This document shows positions 7,818 to 18,356 of a stretch of DNA of 64,000 bases, in pieces. The DNA is from Bacillus halotolerans. GTDB lineage: Bacteria > Bacillota > Bacilli > Bacillales > Bacillaceae. Position numbers and translations under genes: made by a program. Location of the stretch: positions 868,001 through 932,000 of the forward strand of contig NZ_LPVF01000008.1 in assembly GCF_001517105.1 (NCBI RefSeq). The letters run 5' to 3'. The notes below the pieces were generated by a model. It saw only the letters and a program-made list of their open reading frames with translations, did no database searches and had not been told where the DNA came from. Within the stretch, counting starts at the first letter, position 1, and every line of letters begins with the position of its first letter.

Positions 7818-9686
7818 TTACTTGTTCATTTTTTTCAAATAGCTTGACCGCACCGCGAGGAAGAATAGAAGCTGAAAAAGGAAAAACCCTCCGATGGTGA
7901 GACTGAGCGGTCCCGCTACATCGGAATAGCCTTCCACAGCCAATGTTCTCAAGGCAAACAGCGTATGCATAACAGCAATGACAAATGGAAAGAAAAAGAG
8001 AATCGCTAATTGTATCGTCACGCTTTGTGACATCTCACGCTCACTCAAACCGATTTTGGCCAGCGAACGGTAGCGCTCCCGATCTTCTTCTAAATCGGTG
8101 AACAGCCTGAAATATAAGAAACTTGCTGCCGCGACAAAGAAGACGATCGCGATAAACAGGCCGATGAATAAACTTAAGCTCGGCAGCTGCACCGTATCAT
8201 AGTAGGTGCCGGCTTTTGCCATAAAATCAGAATGCACATCAATATAGTTGCCGTAAATCTCATTTTTCAAGGATTGGCTGATCCCAAGACTGTCTTTCCA
8301 ATGATCGTAGCTGTAGCCGTATAATGACGCTTTATCACCGAGTGATTTGAGCTGATCAAAGGTTTGATCGTTCACCGCGATGATGGCATTCAATGAGATC
8401 AGCGGTTTTTTGACTTCTTTTACTGACAATTTTTGTCCGGACGGCTTGCCTTTTTGGTTCAGCAGCTTCAGCTGATTCGGCGCTTTGTTTTTGAAATTGC
8501 GGTCATACGTACCCGGGAAAAAGACAGCCTCATCATGTTTCAGGCCGTTCAGTTTGACATGGAAGTATTTTGATACATCCGATTCGCTGATCATGTAAAC
8601 AGGGGGGACAGTTTCTCCTTCCTGATAGCGAACATAGGAAACATCTATTTTGTCTTTCTTATACGTAAAGCCGTGTGTTTTCAGTTCATGGTCAATTTTT
8701 TTCAAATGAGTCTGTTCTTTTGGATTGTTACTGTAAGATAAATACTCCATTTCATAAGCGGACTCTTCCGCTCCGACGGTCGATTTGTACATCGCGAGTA
8801 CGCCTGTCGCCGTAAACGCAACCGCTGAAATAATGCTGACAATAAAGAACAGGCGGGCGTTGTCTTTTAAACGATAGACAAGGTCAGAAACCCAAATGAC
8901 GTTTTTCCCGCGCAGATAAAAGGTTTTCCACTTCTTCAGCGCGCGCAGAATCCAGATGCTGCTTTGGCTGAAAAAGAAATACGTTCCGATGACGGTGAGC
9001 AGTAAAATGATAAACGGCTCGGCCCCGTGGACATTACCTTTAAGGACCATGCCGTACCCGCCGCACAGACAGGCGATGCCGAATAAGGACAGTAGCACGG
9101 ACGGCTTAGGCTCCGGTTTAACCTTGTCAGTGCCCTTTATTAATTTGATAACCGTATTTGATCTGACAAAAAGGATCGTAAACTGCGATAAAAAGAAAAA
9201 TAAGAGCAGAAATCCGCAGGCCGTAATACCGAGCGCTTTCCAAGGCATATACAAAGGCAGCGCGTCCATTTCTAAAATATAAGCGCCGACCGTAAAGAAC
9301 GTCTTTGAAAAAATGAATCCTCCGATAATCCCGGCTGCAATTGACATGACGCCGATGATCATATTTTCCGCCGTAATGAGCTTTCTCAGCTGTCCCGGCG
9401 TAATACCCTGCATAAGCAAAATGCCGAATTCTTTATTTCTCGATTTCAAAAATGCGTTAACCGAATACAGAACAAATAAGAAAGAAAAAACAAAGATCAT
9501 CCATTCCGCGGCGGTTAGGCCTTTTTTGGCGATGTTATTTAGATAGCCTTCCTTTAATGCCGGATGAAACAGGAACATCGCAAAGGTAAAGAAAATCAAC
9601 ACGGAAAAGGCGCTGCTTAAAAAGAATGCAAGATAGGCCCTTTTGTTTCTCGTGACGTTTTTATAAGCGAACTGAAGAAAGGTCAT
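7818..9686 (-). CDS. yxdM: BceB-type ABC transporter permease YxdM
   Basis: A 622-residue permease. There is one N-terminal helix, then three clustered helices (about 60-220), further pairs, a large extracellular domain of about 200 residues (around 310-510), and a C-terminal FtsX-like three-helix bundle. This is the ten-helix layout of BceB-type peptide transporters, where the extracellular domain contacts the peptide and the sensor kinase. Start chosen at ATG 9686 (MTFLQFAYKNVTRNKRAYLA), 622 residues as in 168; it overlaps the ATPase gene by 26 bp. Works with YxdL and the YxdJK two-component system, reported to respond to the human peptide LL-37. Confidence 0.9.
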   Translation of the reverse strand: MTFLQFAYKNVTRNKRAYLAFFLSSAFSVLIFFTFAMFLFHPALKEGYLNNIAKKGLTAAEWMIFVFSFLFVLYSVNAFLKSRNKEFGILLMQGITPGQLRKLITAENMIIGVMSIAAGIIGGFIFSKTFFTVGAYILEMDALPLYMPWKALGITACGFLLLFFFLSQFTILFVRSNTVIKLIKGTDKVKPEPKPSVLLSLFGIACLCGGYGMVLKGNVHGAEPFIILLLTVIGTYFFFSQSSIWILRALKKWKTFYLRGKNVIWVSDLVYRLKDNARLFFIVSIISAVAFTATGVLAMYKSTVGAEESAYEMEYLSYSNNPKEQTHLKKIDHELKTHGFTYKKDKIDVSYVRYQEGETVPPVYMISESDVSKYFHVKLNGLKHDEAVFFPGTYDRNFKNKAPNQLKLLNQKGKPSGQKLSVKEVKKPLISLNAIIAVNDQTFDQLKSLGDKASLYGYSYDHWKDSLGISQSLKNEIYGNYIDVHSDFMAKAGTYYDTVQLPSLSLFIGLFIAIVFFVAAASFLYFRLFTDLEEDRERYRSLAKIGLSEREMSQSVTIQLAILFFFPFVIAVMHTLFALRTLAVEGYSDVAGPLSLTIGGFFLFQLLFFLAVRSSYLKKMNK

Positions 9687-10434
9687 TTGCGTTTCCCCCC
9701 AGCATAGACAGCACATCGAGAATTTGTTCATAAAATACTTGGCGGTTTTCCCCGCGGTAAATCTCATTAAACAGCTCGCCGTCTTTTATAAAGATGACGC
9801 GGCGGCAGTAGCTTGCCGCAACAGGATCGTGGGTCACCATCAAAGCCGTGACATGATCATCCTGATTCAGGCTCTGCATCGTTTCCATGACGTCTTTTGA
9901 CGCTTTGGAATCAAGGTTTCCCGTCGGTTCATCGGCCAGGATGAGTGACGGCTTATGAATGACCGCTCTTGCGATGGCGGCCCGCTGGCGCTGGCCTCCG
10001 GACACTTCAAACGTCCGTTTGTTGAGCAGGTCTTCGATTCCGAGCTTTGCCGCGATGCCGTGCAGTTTTTCTTCCATGACAGACGGCGCTTCTTTTTCAA
10101 GCGTTAACGGCAGCATGATATTTTCACCGATCGTCAGCGTGTCCAGAAGGTTGAAATCCTGAAACACAAATCCGAGCTGCTTGCGGCGGAAATGAGCGAG
10201 CTTTGTCCGCTTCAGCCTGTGCGGGTTTTCTCCGTGAATCAGGATATCGCCTGAATCCGGCCGGTCGATCGTTGAAATGATATTCAAAAGGGTTGTTTTT
10301 CCGGAGCCGGACGGTCCCATCACCGCCGTGAACCCGCCTTCTTCTATTGAAAACGAAATTTGTTTTAAAGCTTGATAGGACACTTGTCCTTTATAGGTTT
10401 TATTTATATGTTTGACTTCAAGCATATTCGCCAT
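9661..10434 (-). CDS. yxdL: ABC transporter ATPase YxdL (BceA-type)
   Basis: A 257-residue ATPase of the MacB/BceA class. Walker A GPSGSGKTT is near residue 42, the Q-loop region FVFQDFNLLDTLT near 88, the signature VSGGQRQR near 146, Walker B LILADEPTGN near 166, and the switch His in MVTHD near 200. Start at ATG 10434 (MANMLEVKHINKTYKG) with AAGGAGGATTCTC upstream; an upstream in-frame start would add 16 residues without a ribosome site. Energises YxdM. Confidence 0.9.
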   Translation of the reverse strand: MANMLEVKHINKTYKGQVSYQALKQISFSIEEGGFTAVMGPSGSGKTTLLNIISTIDRPDSGDILIHGENPHRLKRTKLAHFRRKQLGFVFQDFNLLDTLTIGENIMLPLTLEKEAPSVMEEKLHGIAAKLGIEDLLNKRTFEVSGGQRQRAAIARAVIHKPSLILADEPTGNLDSKASKDVMETMQSLNQDDHVTALMVTHDPVAASYCRRVIFIKDGELFNEIYRGENRQVFYEQILDVLSMLGGNANDLSSVRL

Positions 10435-10499
10435 GAGAATCCTCCTTATGGTTTTATTCTTGCTGGTCTGGGCTGCTTTCATGTAGTGCCAGGGCGTTC

Positions 10500-10541
10500 A
10501 ACATAAAAATCCCCTTGACATAAATCCATGTTATCAAGGGG
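10500..10541 (-). terminator. Stem-loop between yxdK and yxdL
   Basis: On the minus strand CCCCTTGA, a partly paired loop and TCAAGGGG are followed by ATTTTTATG. It should terminate or attenuate transcription coming from yxdJK, leaving yxdLM to its own promoter. Confidence 0.6.
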
Positions 10542-10576
10542 AAACAAAGCGGGCTATGTTGTTTTCTTAACGCAGC

Positions 10577-10592
10577 CTTACATTTTTGTAAG
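10577..10592 (-). promoter_or_regulatory. Probable YxdJ binding palindrome
   Basis: CTTACATTTTTGTAAG is a perfect 6-4-6 inverted repeat that includes the yxdK stop codon. BceR-type regulators bind TTACA-N4-TGTAA-like sites ahead of the transporter genes, and this site lies about 140 bp upstream of the yxdL start on the same strand. Confidence 0.6.
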
Positions 10593-11555
10593 AAATGAAA
10601 ATCGAACTGATGTCCCTTCACCGGGAGACGAGCTGATGTCCACCGTATGATTGAGCTTATCTGTAATTTCTTTGACGAGATGGAGGCCGATTCCCGTAGA
10701 TTCTTGGAAACGCCGCCCGTTTTCACCCGTGTAATAAGGGTCAAACACCCGCTTGATGTCTTGCGAGGGAATCCCGACACCGTAATCTTTGACTTCAAGC
10801 ACCGTCCTGTCTTTATCGCGGAAGACATTCAGCTCAAGTCTGTCACTCCTGCCCGCTGAATACTTGACCGCATTTGTGACCACTTGGCCGATCGCAAATT
10901 TGAGCCATTTGGCATCGGTGTAAATCTGATGATCATCGCAAATGTTCATTTTCGGATAAACGCGGTATTGAATAAAAAATCGTTTATAGCTTTGAATGAC
11001 TGATTGGAGAAGCTCGGACAGGGAAACTGCTTCAACTTTAAAATCCCGCTCAAACAGGTCGAGCCTTGATGAATAAAGAAGCGTCTCCAGCCCGAATTCA
11101 ATCTGCCGGACTTCTTTTTTGATTTGTTCAAAAACGGGCTCATCCTCTTCCTGAATGATTAAATTAATGACCGACAGCGGCGTCTTTACTTGATGCACCC
11201 ATTGATTCATATACGTCACCCGAGCGTCAAGCTTGGCTTCGGTCTCATGGAGCTTCTGGTGCTGAAGCCGAATCAGCTCCATCTGCTTTTCATACAGCTC
11301 TGAACAAAACACTGAAGAACCGAGATACGGAATGTCCGTCCCTTCCTGTCCTGAACTGAGCCAATGATACACGCCGCGGTCTTTGTACCAGCGATAGGCA
11401 AGATAGCCCGCCAAAATAAGAAGCTGCACGCCCAATATGTAAAACAAGTGAGAAAAAGAATGAAGACCCGCAAACCAGTAATAAAAGAAGACAAACAGCC
11501 CTTGTAGAAGAAAAAGCAGAATCAGCACGGCATGAGACCGGAGAAACAGCTTCAT
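10578..11555 (-). CDS. yxdK: BceS-type sensor histidine kinase YxdK
   Basis: A 325-residue intramembrane-sensing kinase. Two helices (about 8-28 and 35-54) with almost no extracellular loop are followed by the dimerisation/phosphoacceptor helix with His121 in NQWVHQVKTPLS, then an ATPase domain with an N-box (FAIGQVVTNAVKYSAG), G1 (VKDYGVGIP) and G2 (STGIGLHLV). Such kinases have no peptide-binding domain and sense flux through the partner transporter. Start overlaps the yxdJ stop by 4 bp, so the two are coupled. Confidence 0.9.
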   Translation of the reverse strand: MKLFLRSHAVLILLFLLQGLFVFFYYWFAGLHSFSHLFYILGVQLLILAGYLAYRWYKDRGVYHWLSSGQEGTDIPYLGSSVFCSELYEKQMELIRLQHQKLHETEAKLDARVTYMNQWVHQVKTPLSVINLIIQEEDEPVFEQIKKEVRQIEFGLETLLYSSRLDLFERDFKVEAVSLSELLQSVIQSYKRFFIQYRVYPKMNICDDHQIYTDAKWLKFAIGQVVTNAVKYSAGRSDRLELNVFRDKDRTVLEVKDYGVGIPSQDIKRVFDPYYTGENGRRFQESTGIGLHLVKEITDKLNHTVDISSSPGEGTSVRFSFLTKM

Positions 11556-12241
11556 GACTGCGCTCTCAGCTGGTAGCCTTCGCCCCGCACCGATTCAATC
11601 GAAACAGGCGCATTCAGCTCCCGCAGTTTTTTTCTGAGCCGCGTGATATACACGTTAAGTGTATTATCATCGACGAAAATGTCGGTGTCCCACGTCTTTT
11701 CCATGAGACGGTCCCGACCCGTCACCTTTTCTCCCCGCTCAAGCAGCACTTCCAATAGCTTACTTTCTTTTTTAGAAAGCTCGCTTTTTTCATCCTGAAA
11801 ACGCAGTTCAAACCGTTCTACAAAGAGCTGAACACCGGCATATTCAATCACTTTCTCCCCCTGCTTTGCGGCGTACTCCCCGTACGCCCTGCGGATCTGG
11901 CTTTTAATTTTCGCCAACACAATATCATAAGAAAACGGTTTTTCGATATAATCGTCTCCCCCATTTTCAATCGCCATCACCTGATCCATTTCCCCGCTTC
12001 TGGCTGAAATGAAAATGATCGGGCTTGTGGAGTGCTGGCGGATTTGGCGGCACCAATAATAGCCGTCATAGGACGGCAGGTTGATATCAAGCAGCACCAC
12101 ATCGGGCTTTTCCCGCAAAAAGACATCAAGGACAGCTGTAAAATCCGCGGCGACCACTGTTTGATATCCGTATTTTTCAAGGTAATTCTGCAATAGTCCG
12201 CGAATGTCTTCACTGTCTTCCACAATCATGATTTTATTCAA
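11552..12241 (-). CDS. yxdJ: OmpR-family response regulator YxdJ
   Basis: A 229-residue regulator. Receiver domain residues 1-115 with acidic pair Glu8/Asp9, phosphoacceptor Asp52 (VVLLDINLP) and Lys near 101 (EKPFS). The winged-helix DNA-binding domain (about 130-229) ends in NTLNVYITRLRKKLR and VRGEGYQL. Start taken as TTG 12241, which has GGGAGTGGTTCAG upstream and gives MNKIMIVEDSEDIRG, the usual receiver N-terminus; a longer ATG-initiated form would add 23 non-conserved residues. Activates yxdLM-yxeA. Confidence 0.85.
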   Translation of the reverse strand: MNKIMIVEDSEDIRGLLQNYLEKYGYQTVVAADFTAVLDVFLREKPDVVLLDINLPSYDGYYWCRQIRQHSTSPIIFISARSGEMDQVMAIENGGDDYIEKPFSYDIVLAKIKSQIRRAYGEYAAKQGEKVIEYAGVQLFVERFELRFQDEKSELSKKESKLLEVLLERGEKVTGRDRLMEKTWDTDIFVDDNTLNVYITRLRKKLRELNAPVSIESVRGEGYQLRAQS

Positions 12242-12314
12242 ACTGAACCACTCCCGTTTATTTACGCTGCTGCCATCATCATAATCGTTTCGGAGGTACG
12301 GACGCAACACCGCA

Positions 12315-12340
12315 CAAAAAAACCGCCATTCCGGCGGTTT
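12315..12340 (-). terminator. Terminator of the iol operon
   Basis: On the minus strand AACCGCC-GGAAT-GGCGGTT is followed by a run of T, just after the iolJ stop and before yxdJ. Confidence 0.9.
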
Positions 12341-12349
12341 CCGGACTCT

Positions 12350-13222
12350 TCAGCCGACCTGCTGCTTAGCTGCTTTACCGGCTGATCCGAACTCTCTCAT
12401 TTTGTTTCGCACTGTCTCTTCCACAGCTTCAATGCCGGGTGTCATATAGCCGCGCGGTTCGTACAGATCGCTGTTTTCCTGAAACATGCGGCGTGTTTCG
12501 CTTGTCCAGGCTACCATACATTCCGTATTGATATTGATCTTCGCGTGGCCGAGCGTGATCGCTTTTTTGATCTGATCCTGCGGAATCCCGGATGCCCCGT
12601 GAAGAACGAGGGGAATATCAGTCATGCGGGAGATAGCCTCCATTTCCTTAAATCCGAGATTCGGCTCACCCTGATATTTGCCGTGTACAGAGCCGAGGGC
12701 GGCGGCCAGCGCGTCGATATTGGTTTCTTTAACGATCCGCTCACATTCCGTGATATCGGCATAGCGGACCCCGCCGACCAGTCCATCTTCCATTCCGCCG
12801 ACCGTGCCGACTTCGGCTTCTACTGACACGCCGTGCTTTGCGGCATAATCGGTGACTTCTTTTGTCATCGCAATATTCTCGTCAATCGGCTGATGTGACC
12901 CGTCAATCATCACTGAACTAAATCCCGCGTCAATCGCTTGTTTGCAGCGCTCCACACTGCTTCCGTGATCAAGGTGAAGCACCACGGGAACGGTGATTGA
13001 TAATTCTTCAATCAGCGCATTGACCATCGCGGCTACGGTTTTAAATCCGCCTAAGTAGTCGATTAACCGATCCGATGCCGCCGCGATCACAGGTGACTGT
13101 TCTTCCTCTGCCGCCTGCAAAATCGCCTTCGTCCACTGCAGGCCGTTGATATTAAACTGCCCGATCGCGTATTGCTCCCGCTTTGCATCTTCAAGAAGCT
13201 CTTTCATCGATACAAAAGCCAT
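12350..13222 (-). CDS. iolJ: IolJ, 2-deoxy-5-keto-gluconate-6-phosphate aldolase
   Basis: A 290-residue class II (zinc) aldolase that cleaves 2-deoxy-5-keto-D-gluconate 6-phosphate into DHAP and malonate semialdehyde. Zinc-ligand regions are visible: VVLHLDHGSS near 78-85 (HxDHG), VGTVGGMEDG near 137-146 (the Glu-containing loop), HGKYQGEP near 178, and PLVLHGASGIP near 206. Start at ATG 13222 with AAGGAGGGGTGAAC upstream, preferred over a GTG two codons earlier. Last gene of the iol operon, 20 bp after iolI; the terminator follows. Confidence 0.92.
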   Translation of the reverse strand: MAFVSMKELLEDAKREQYAIGQFNINGLQWTKAILQAAEEEQSPVIAAASDRLIDYLGGFKTVAAMVNALIEELSITVPVVLHLDHGSSVERCKQAIDAGFSSVMIDGSHQPIDENIAMTKEVTDYAAKHGVSVEAEVGTVGGMEDGLVGGVRYADITECERIVKETNIDALAAALGSVHGKYQGEPNLGFKEMEAISRMTDIPLVLHGASGIPQDQIKKAITLGHAKININTECMVAWTSETRRMFQENSDLYEPRGYMTPGIEAVEETVRNKMREFGSAGKAAKQQVG

Positions 13223-13242
13223 GTTCACCCCTCCTTTATCAA

Positions 13243-14079
13243 TTACATGCTGAAATATTTTGATACCGCATCAATTGTAGTTTCTTTCGCTGTTTGAATC
13301 GTTTCTTCCGCACTGAGCTTATAGTATTCAGGCCGGAACAGCTCAACGGATACCACATCAGAGAAGCCGATTTCCTTGAGGGCTGATAAGTGGGCATCCA
13401 AGTCAATCGCCCCTTGGCCGGGCCATACGCGATCTTCATCCGTTAAAAAGCCGATTGGGAAATCTTCCGTATCGTCAATATGATAAATAAAGATTTTCTT
13501 CCCGTCCGCCTGCTTTAAGCTTTCAATATTTGATCCCATCGCATGGAAGTGGAAGCTGTCAAAGACAAGCCCGACATTGTCGCGGCTGACAGTATTGATG
13601 ATGTCATACGCCTGTTCGAATGTATTGACCGTACATTGCGGATGTCCGACAAACTCAAGGGCGATTTTTACGCCGTACAGTTCGGCGATATCAGAAAGCT
13701 CAGTCAGAACCTCTACACAGCTCTTTTTGATCTCTTCTTTTAAGATTTTCTGCTCTGTCACAAGCGGAACGGCCACCACATATTTCACACCGAGGGTTTT
13801 GCAGGTTTCCATCATGCCCTTAAATTCAGCGATGATCTCCTGATAGCCCTTTTCATCACGGTTATTGAAGAAAACGAGTGCGTTTAAGGCAAGCGGTTTA
13901 ATGTGATGGGTTTGAAAGTATTCCGCAAGATCGGCCAATGAATGGTCTTTTAAGTACTCCGGCAGCTTATCCATTGTGCGGATTTCAATATAATCATAGC
14001 CATGCTTTTCGCATAGCTCTAAATCCTGTTTAAGATTTGAGTTTTCCAATGTAGTTGCTTCATTAAAACAAAGTTTCAT
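13243..14079 (-). CDS. iolI: IolI, inosose isomerase
   Basis: A 278-residue xylose-isomerase-like TIM barrel. IolI interconverts 2-keto-myo-inositol (scyllo-inosose) and 1-keto-D-chiro-inositol, linking D-chiro-inositol to the pathway. Metal-site regions visible: GVKIALEFVGHPQCTVN near residue 137-153 (Glu and His ligands), LVFDSFHFHAMG near 172-184, and IYHIDDTE near 200. Start ATG 14079 has GGGGGAGTCTGAC upstream and gives the usual MKLCFNEATT. It is separated from iolH by a stem-loop-containing gap. Confidence 0.9.
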   Translation of the reverse strand: MKLCFNEATTLENSNLKQDLELCEKHGYDYIEIRTMDKLPEYLKDHSLADLAEYFQTHHIKPLALNALVFFNNRDEKGYQEIIAEFKGMMETCKTLGVKYVVAVPLVTEQKILKEEIKKSCVEVLTELSDIAELYGVKIALEFVGHPQCTVNTFEQAYDIINTVSRDNVGLVFDSFHFHAMGSNIESLKQADGKKIFIYHIDDTEDFPIGFLTDEDRVWPGQGAIDLDAHLSALKEIGFSDVVSVELFRPEYYKLSAEETIQTAKETTIDAVSKYFSM

Positions 14080-14113
14080 GTCAGACTCCCCCATCTGCGT
14101 GTTAGATATGAAG

Positions 14114-14156
14114 GGAGTTCGGCAGGAAGGCTGTTCGCCATATCCCGCCGAACTCC
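14114..14156 (-). other. Intercistronic hairpin iolH-iolI
   Basis: GGAGTTCGGC and GCCGAACTCC form a perfect 10-bp stem around a 23-nt loop in the iolH-iolI gap. No T-run follows, so it is more likely an RNA processing, stability or partial attenuation element than a full terminator. Confidence 0.6.
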
Positions 14157-14165
14157 ATGCTCAGC

Positions 14166-15035
14166 TTATGCCAGACCTAATTCTTCTTTCATTTTTTTAA
14201 GCATAAATCGGCTTGATTCATCCGCTCTTTCGTCGACCCAAGCAAACACGGCATTCGTCGCAATTCCGTCGAACTTCATCTCTCTCAGTTTTCTGAAAAT
14301 CGTATCAAAATCAACCTCGCCTTGACCAATGTCCAAATGCTGGTGAACCGTTACTTTCGCGTCAGGCGGATTGACGATGTAACGCAGGCCGTGAGCCGCT
14401 TTATGATTAAAGGTATCTGCAAATAAAACGTGTGTGAGACGGTCGCCGGCTTCGTCAAACATTGTCGCGATATCGCCTTTTCCGTCATCATAGAAGAACG
14501 TATGCGCAGTCGAGTAGACAAGGTTGATCCAATCCTTGTCGAGCGCGCGGATCATATCCATCGCACCTTTGTGCGTTTCGATAAAATCGTACGGATGAGC
14601 TTGAAGATTGAGTTTAATGCCTTCTTTTTCAAATACTGGCAGAAGCTCATCCATGGATTTGATGAATTTTTCTTCGCTTGTTAAAGGATCATATTTTGAA
14701 CCGCTGAATTCACTGTTCATCAAATCCACTTCAAGTTCAACCGCAATTTCGATCGCCCTTTTCCAGTTGCGTACCGCAGCCTGACGGCGGTCTTCTTCAG
14801 GACCCGCCCAATGGTAAAGCGGAAGGAGTGATGAAAGCTTAACACCTGTATCCCTTAAAAGCCGCTTTAATTGTTTGATCTTTGCTGAATCGACTTTCGG
14901 ATATTTATAGAATGGACAAAAATCCTCGCGCGGGGAAAGTTCGATATATTCATAGCCAAGCTCCGCCGTTTTATAGACCATTTCCTCCAACGTTAAATCA
15001 TCTCGATACATCGATGGATCCAATGCTAATTTCAT
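14166..15035 (-). CDS. iolH: IolH, sugar-phosphate-isomerase-like protein of the iol operon
   Basis: A 289-residue xylose-isomerase-like TIM barrel ([15 protein letters not shown] near residue 29; [17 protein letters not shown] near 147-163; [10 protein letters not shown] near 210). The exact reaction of IolH is not settled; its fold and operon position suggest an isomerase or epimerase acting on inosose-type compounds. Start at ATG 15035 because GGAGGAGTG is correctly spaced for it and too close to the GTG three codons upstream. Confidence 0.85.
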   Translation of the reverse strand: MKLALDPSMYRDDLTLEEMVYKTAELGYEYIELSPREDFCPFYKYPKVDSAKIKQLKRLLRDTGVKLSSLLPLYHWAGPEEDRRQAAVRNWKRAIEIAVELEVDLMNSEFSGSKYDPLTSEEKFIKSMDELLPVFEKEGIKLNLQAHPYDFIETHKGAMDMIRALDKDWINLVYSTAHTFFYDDGKGDIATMFDEAGDRLTHVLFADTFNHKAAHGLRYIVNPPDAKVTVHQHLDIGQGEVDFDTIFRKLREMKFDGIATNAVFAWVDERADESSRFMLKKMKEELGLA

Positions 15036-15056
15036 TTTTTTCACTCCTCCATATTC

Positions 15057-17433
<2,377 letters not shown>

Positions 17434-17447
17434 ATATTCAGTCCCCA

Positions 17448-18341
17448 TTACGCCAAATCCAACAACTGCTCATCAATATAGTTTCTCGCGATCAATGCAT
17501 ACTCAAGCGGGTTTGCGACATCGGGGTCCTGTTCAGCTTCAATGACAATCCATCCGGAATAATTGTGTTTTAACAGCAGCTGATATACGTCTCTAAAATC
17601 AATGCAGCCGTCACCGGGAACCGTAAACATGCCTTGTAAAAATGCTTGCTGAAACGATTTCCCTTCAAGTTTGCATTTTTCCATGACATTCAGCCGGGCA
17701 TCTTTAAAATGGACATGTTTAATGCGATCGATATGCTTTTTCAGCATGCCCATGTAGTCACCGTCAGAAATATACGCATGGCCCGTATCGTAGAGGAGGT
17801 GCACATGTGCAGGATCTGTTCCCTCCATCAGGCGCTCCACTTCAGCCGCTGTTTGGACGCCGGTGCCGAGATGGTGATGATATACCAGCTTTAAGCCATG
17901 CTGATTGGCAATTTTCCCAAGAAGATTTAATCCTTCACAAAGCCGTTCCCATTCCTCATCAGTAAAATGCGGCTTCTCTGTGAACACGTTTTTCTCCAGA
18001 CTTTGCACGCTGTACGTTTGTTCAGAGACAACTGCGACATCCGCATTGACTTGCTGCAAATACTCACAATGCAGGGTAAATGCCTTCGCCGCTTCACCAA
18101 GTCCGTCACGCAAAATAAAACTGCTGAACCATTTTCCCGCAATGCGTAAATTCCGAAGCTTAAGCTCTTTATTAAGAATGGAAGGCTCGGGGAAAAAGCC
18201 CCCGACTTCCGTACCTTGAAAACGCGCGACAACAATATCACTTAACAAATGCTGAAGTGTATTTCCCGCGCCGATTTCAGGCATATCATCATTCCGCCAC
18301 CCAATGGGAGCGATCCCCCACAGGATTTCATGTTTGCCCAT
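17448..18341 (-). CDS. iolE: IolE, inosose dehydratase
   Basis: A 297-residue xylose-isomerase-like TIM barrel that dehydrates scyllo-inosose to a trihydroxycyclohexane-1,2-dione. Family landmarks: [17 protein letters not shown] at 8-24, [15 protein letters not shown] near 150, [14 protein letters not shown] near 184, HVHFKDAR near 212, and the terminal [11 protein letters not shown]. Second codon ATG (18341) is used because GGGAGGCATC is better spaced for it. Second step of the pathway. Confidence 0.93.
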   Translation of the reverse strand: MGKHEILWGIAPIGWRNDDMPEIGAGNTLQHLLSDIVVARFQGTEVGGFFPEPSILNKELKLRNLRIAGKWFSSFILRDGLGEAAKAFTLHCEYLQQVNADVAVVSEQTYSVQSLEKNVFTEKPHFTDEEWERLCEGLNLLGKIANQHGLKLVYHHHLGTGVQTAAEVERLMEGTDPAHVHLLYDTGHAYISDGDYMGMLKKHIDRIKHVHFKDARLNVMEKCKLEGKSFQQAFLQGMFTVPGDGCIDFRDVYQLLLKHNYSGWIVIEAEQDPDVANPLEYALIARNYIDEQLLDLA

Positions 18342-18356
18342 CATGATGCCTCCCCT

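Noticed and set aside
12315..12340. Riboswitch-like structure upstream of yxdJ
   Set aside because: The stem is a simple terminator for the iol operon; no extended conserved leader exists between it and the yxdJ start.
14114..14156. Rho-independent terminator between iolH and iolI
   Set aside because: The stem is good but there is no T-run on either strand, so it is listed as an intercistronic hairpin instead.
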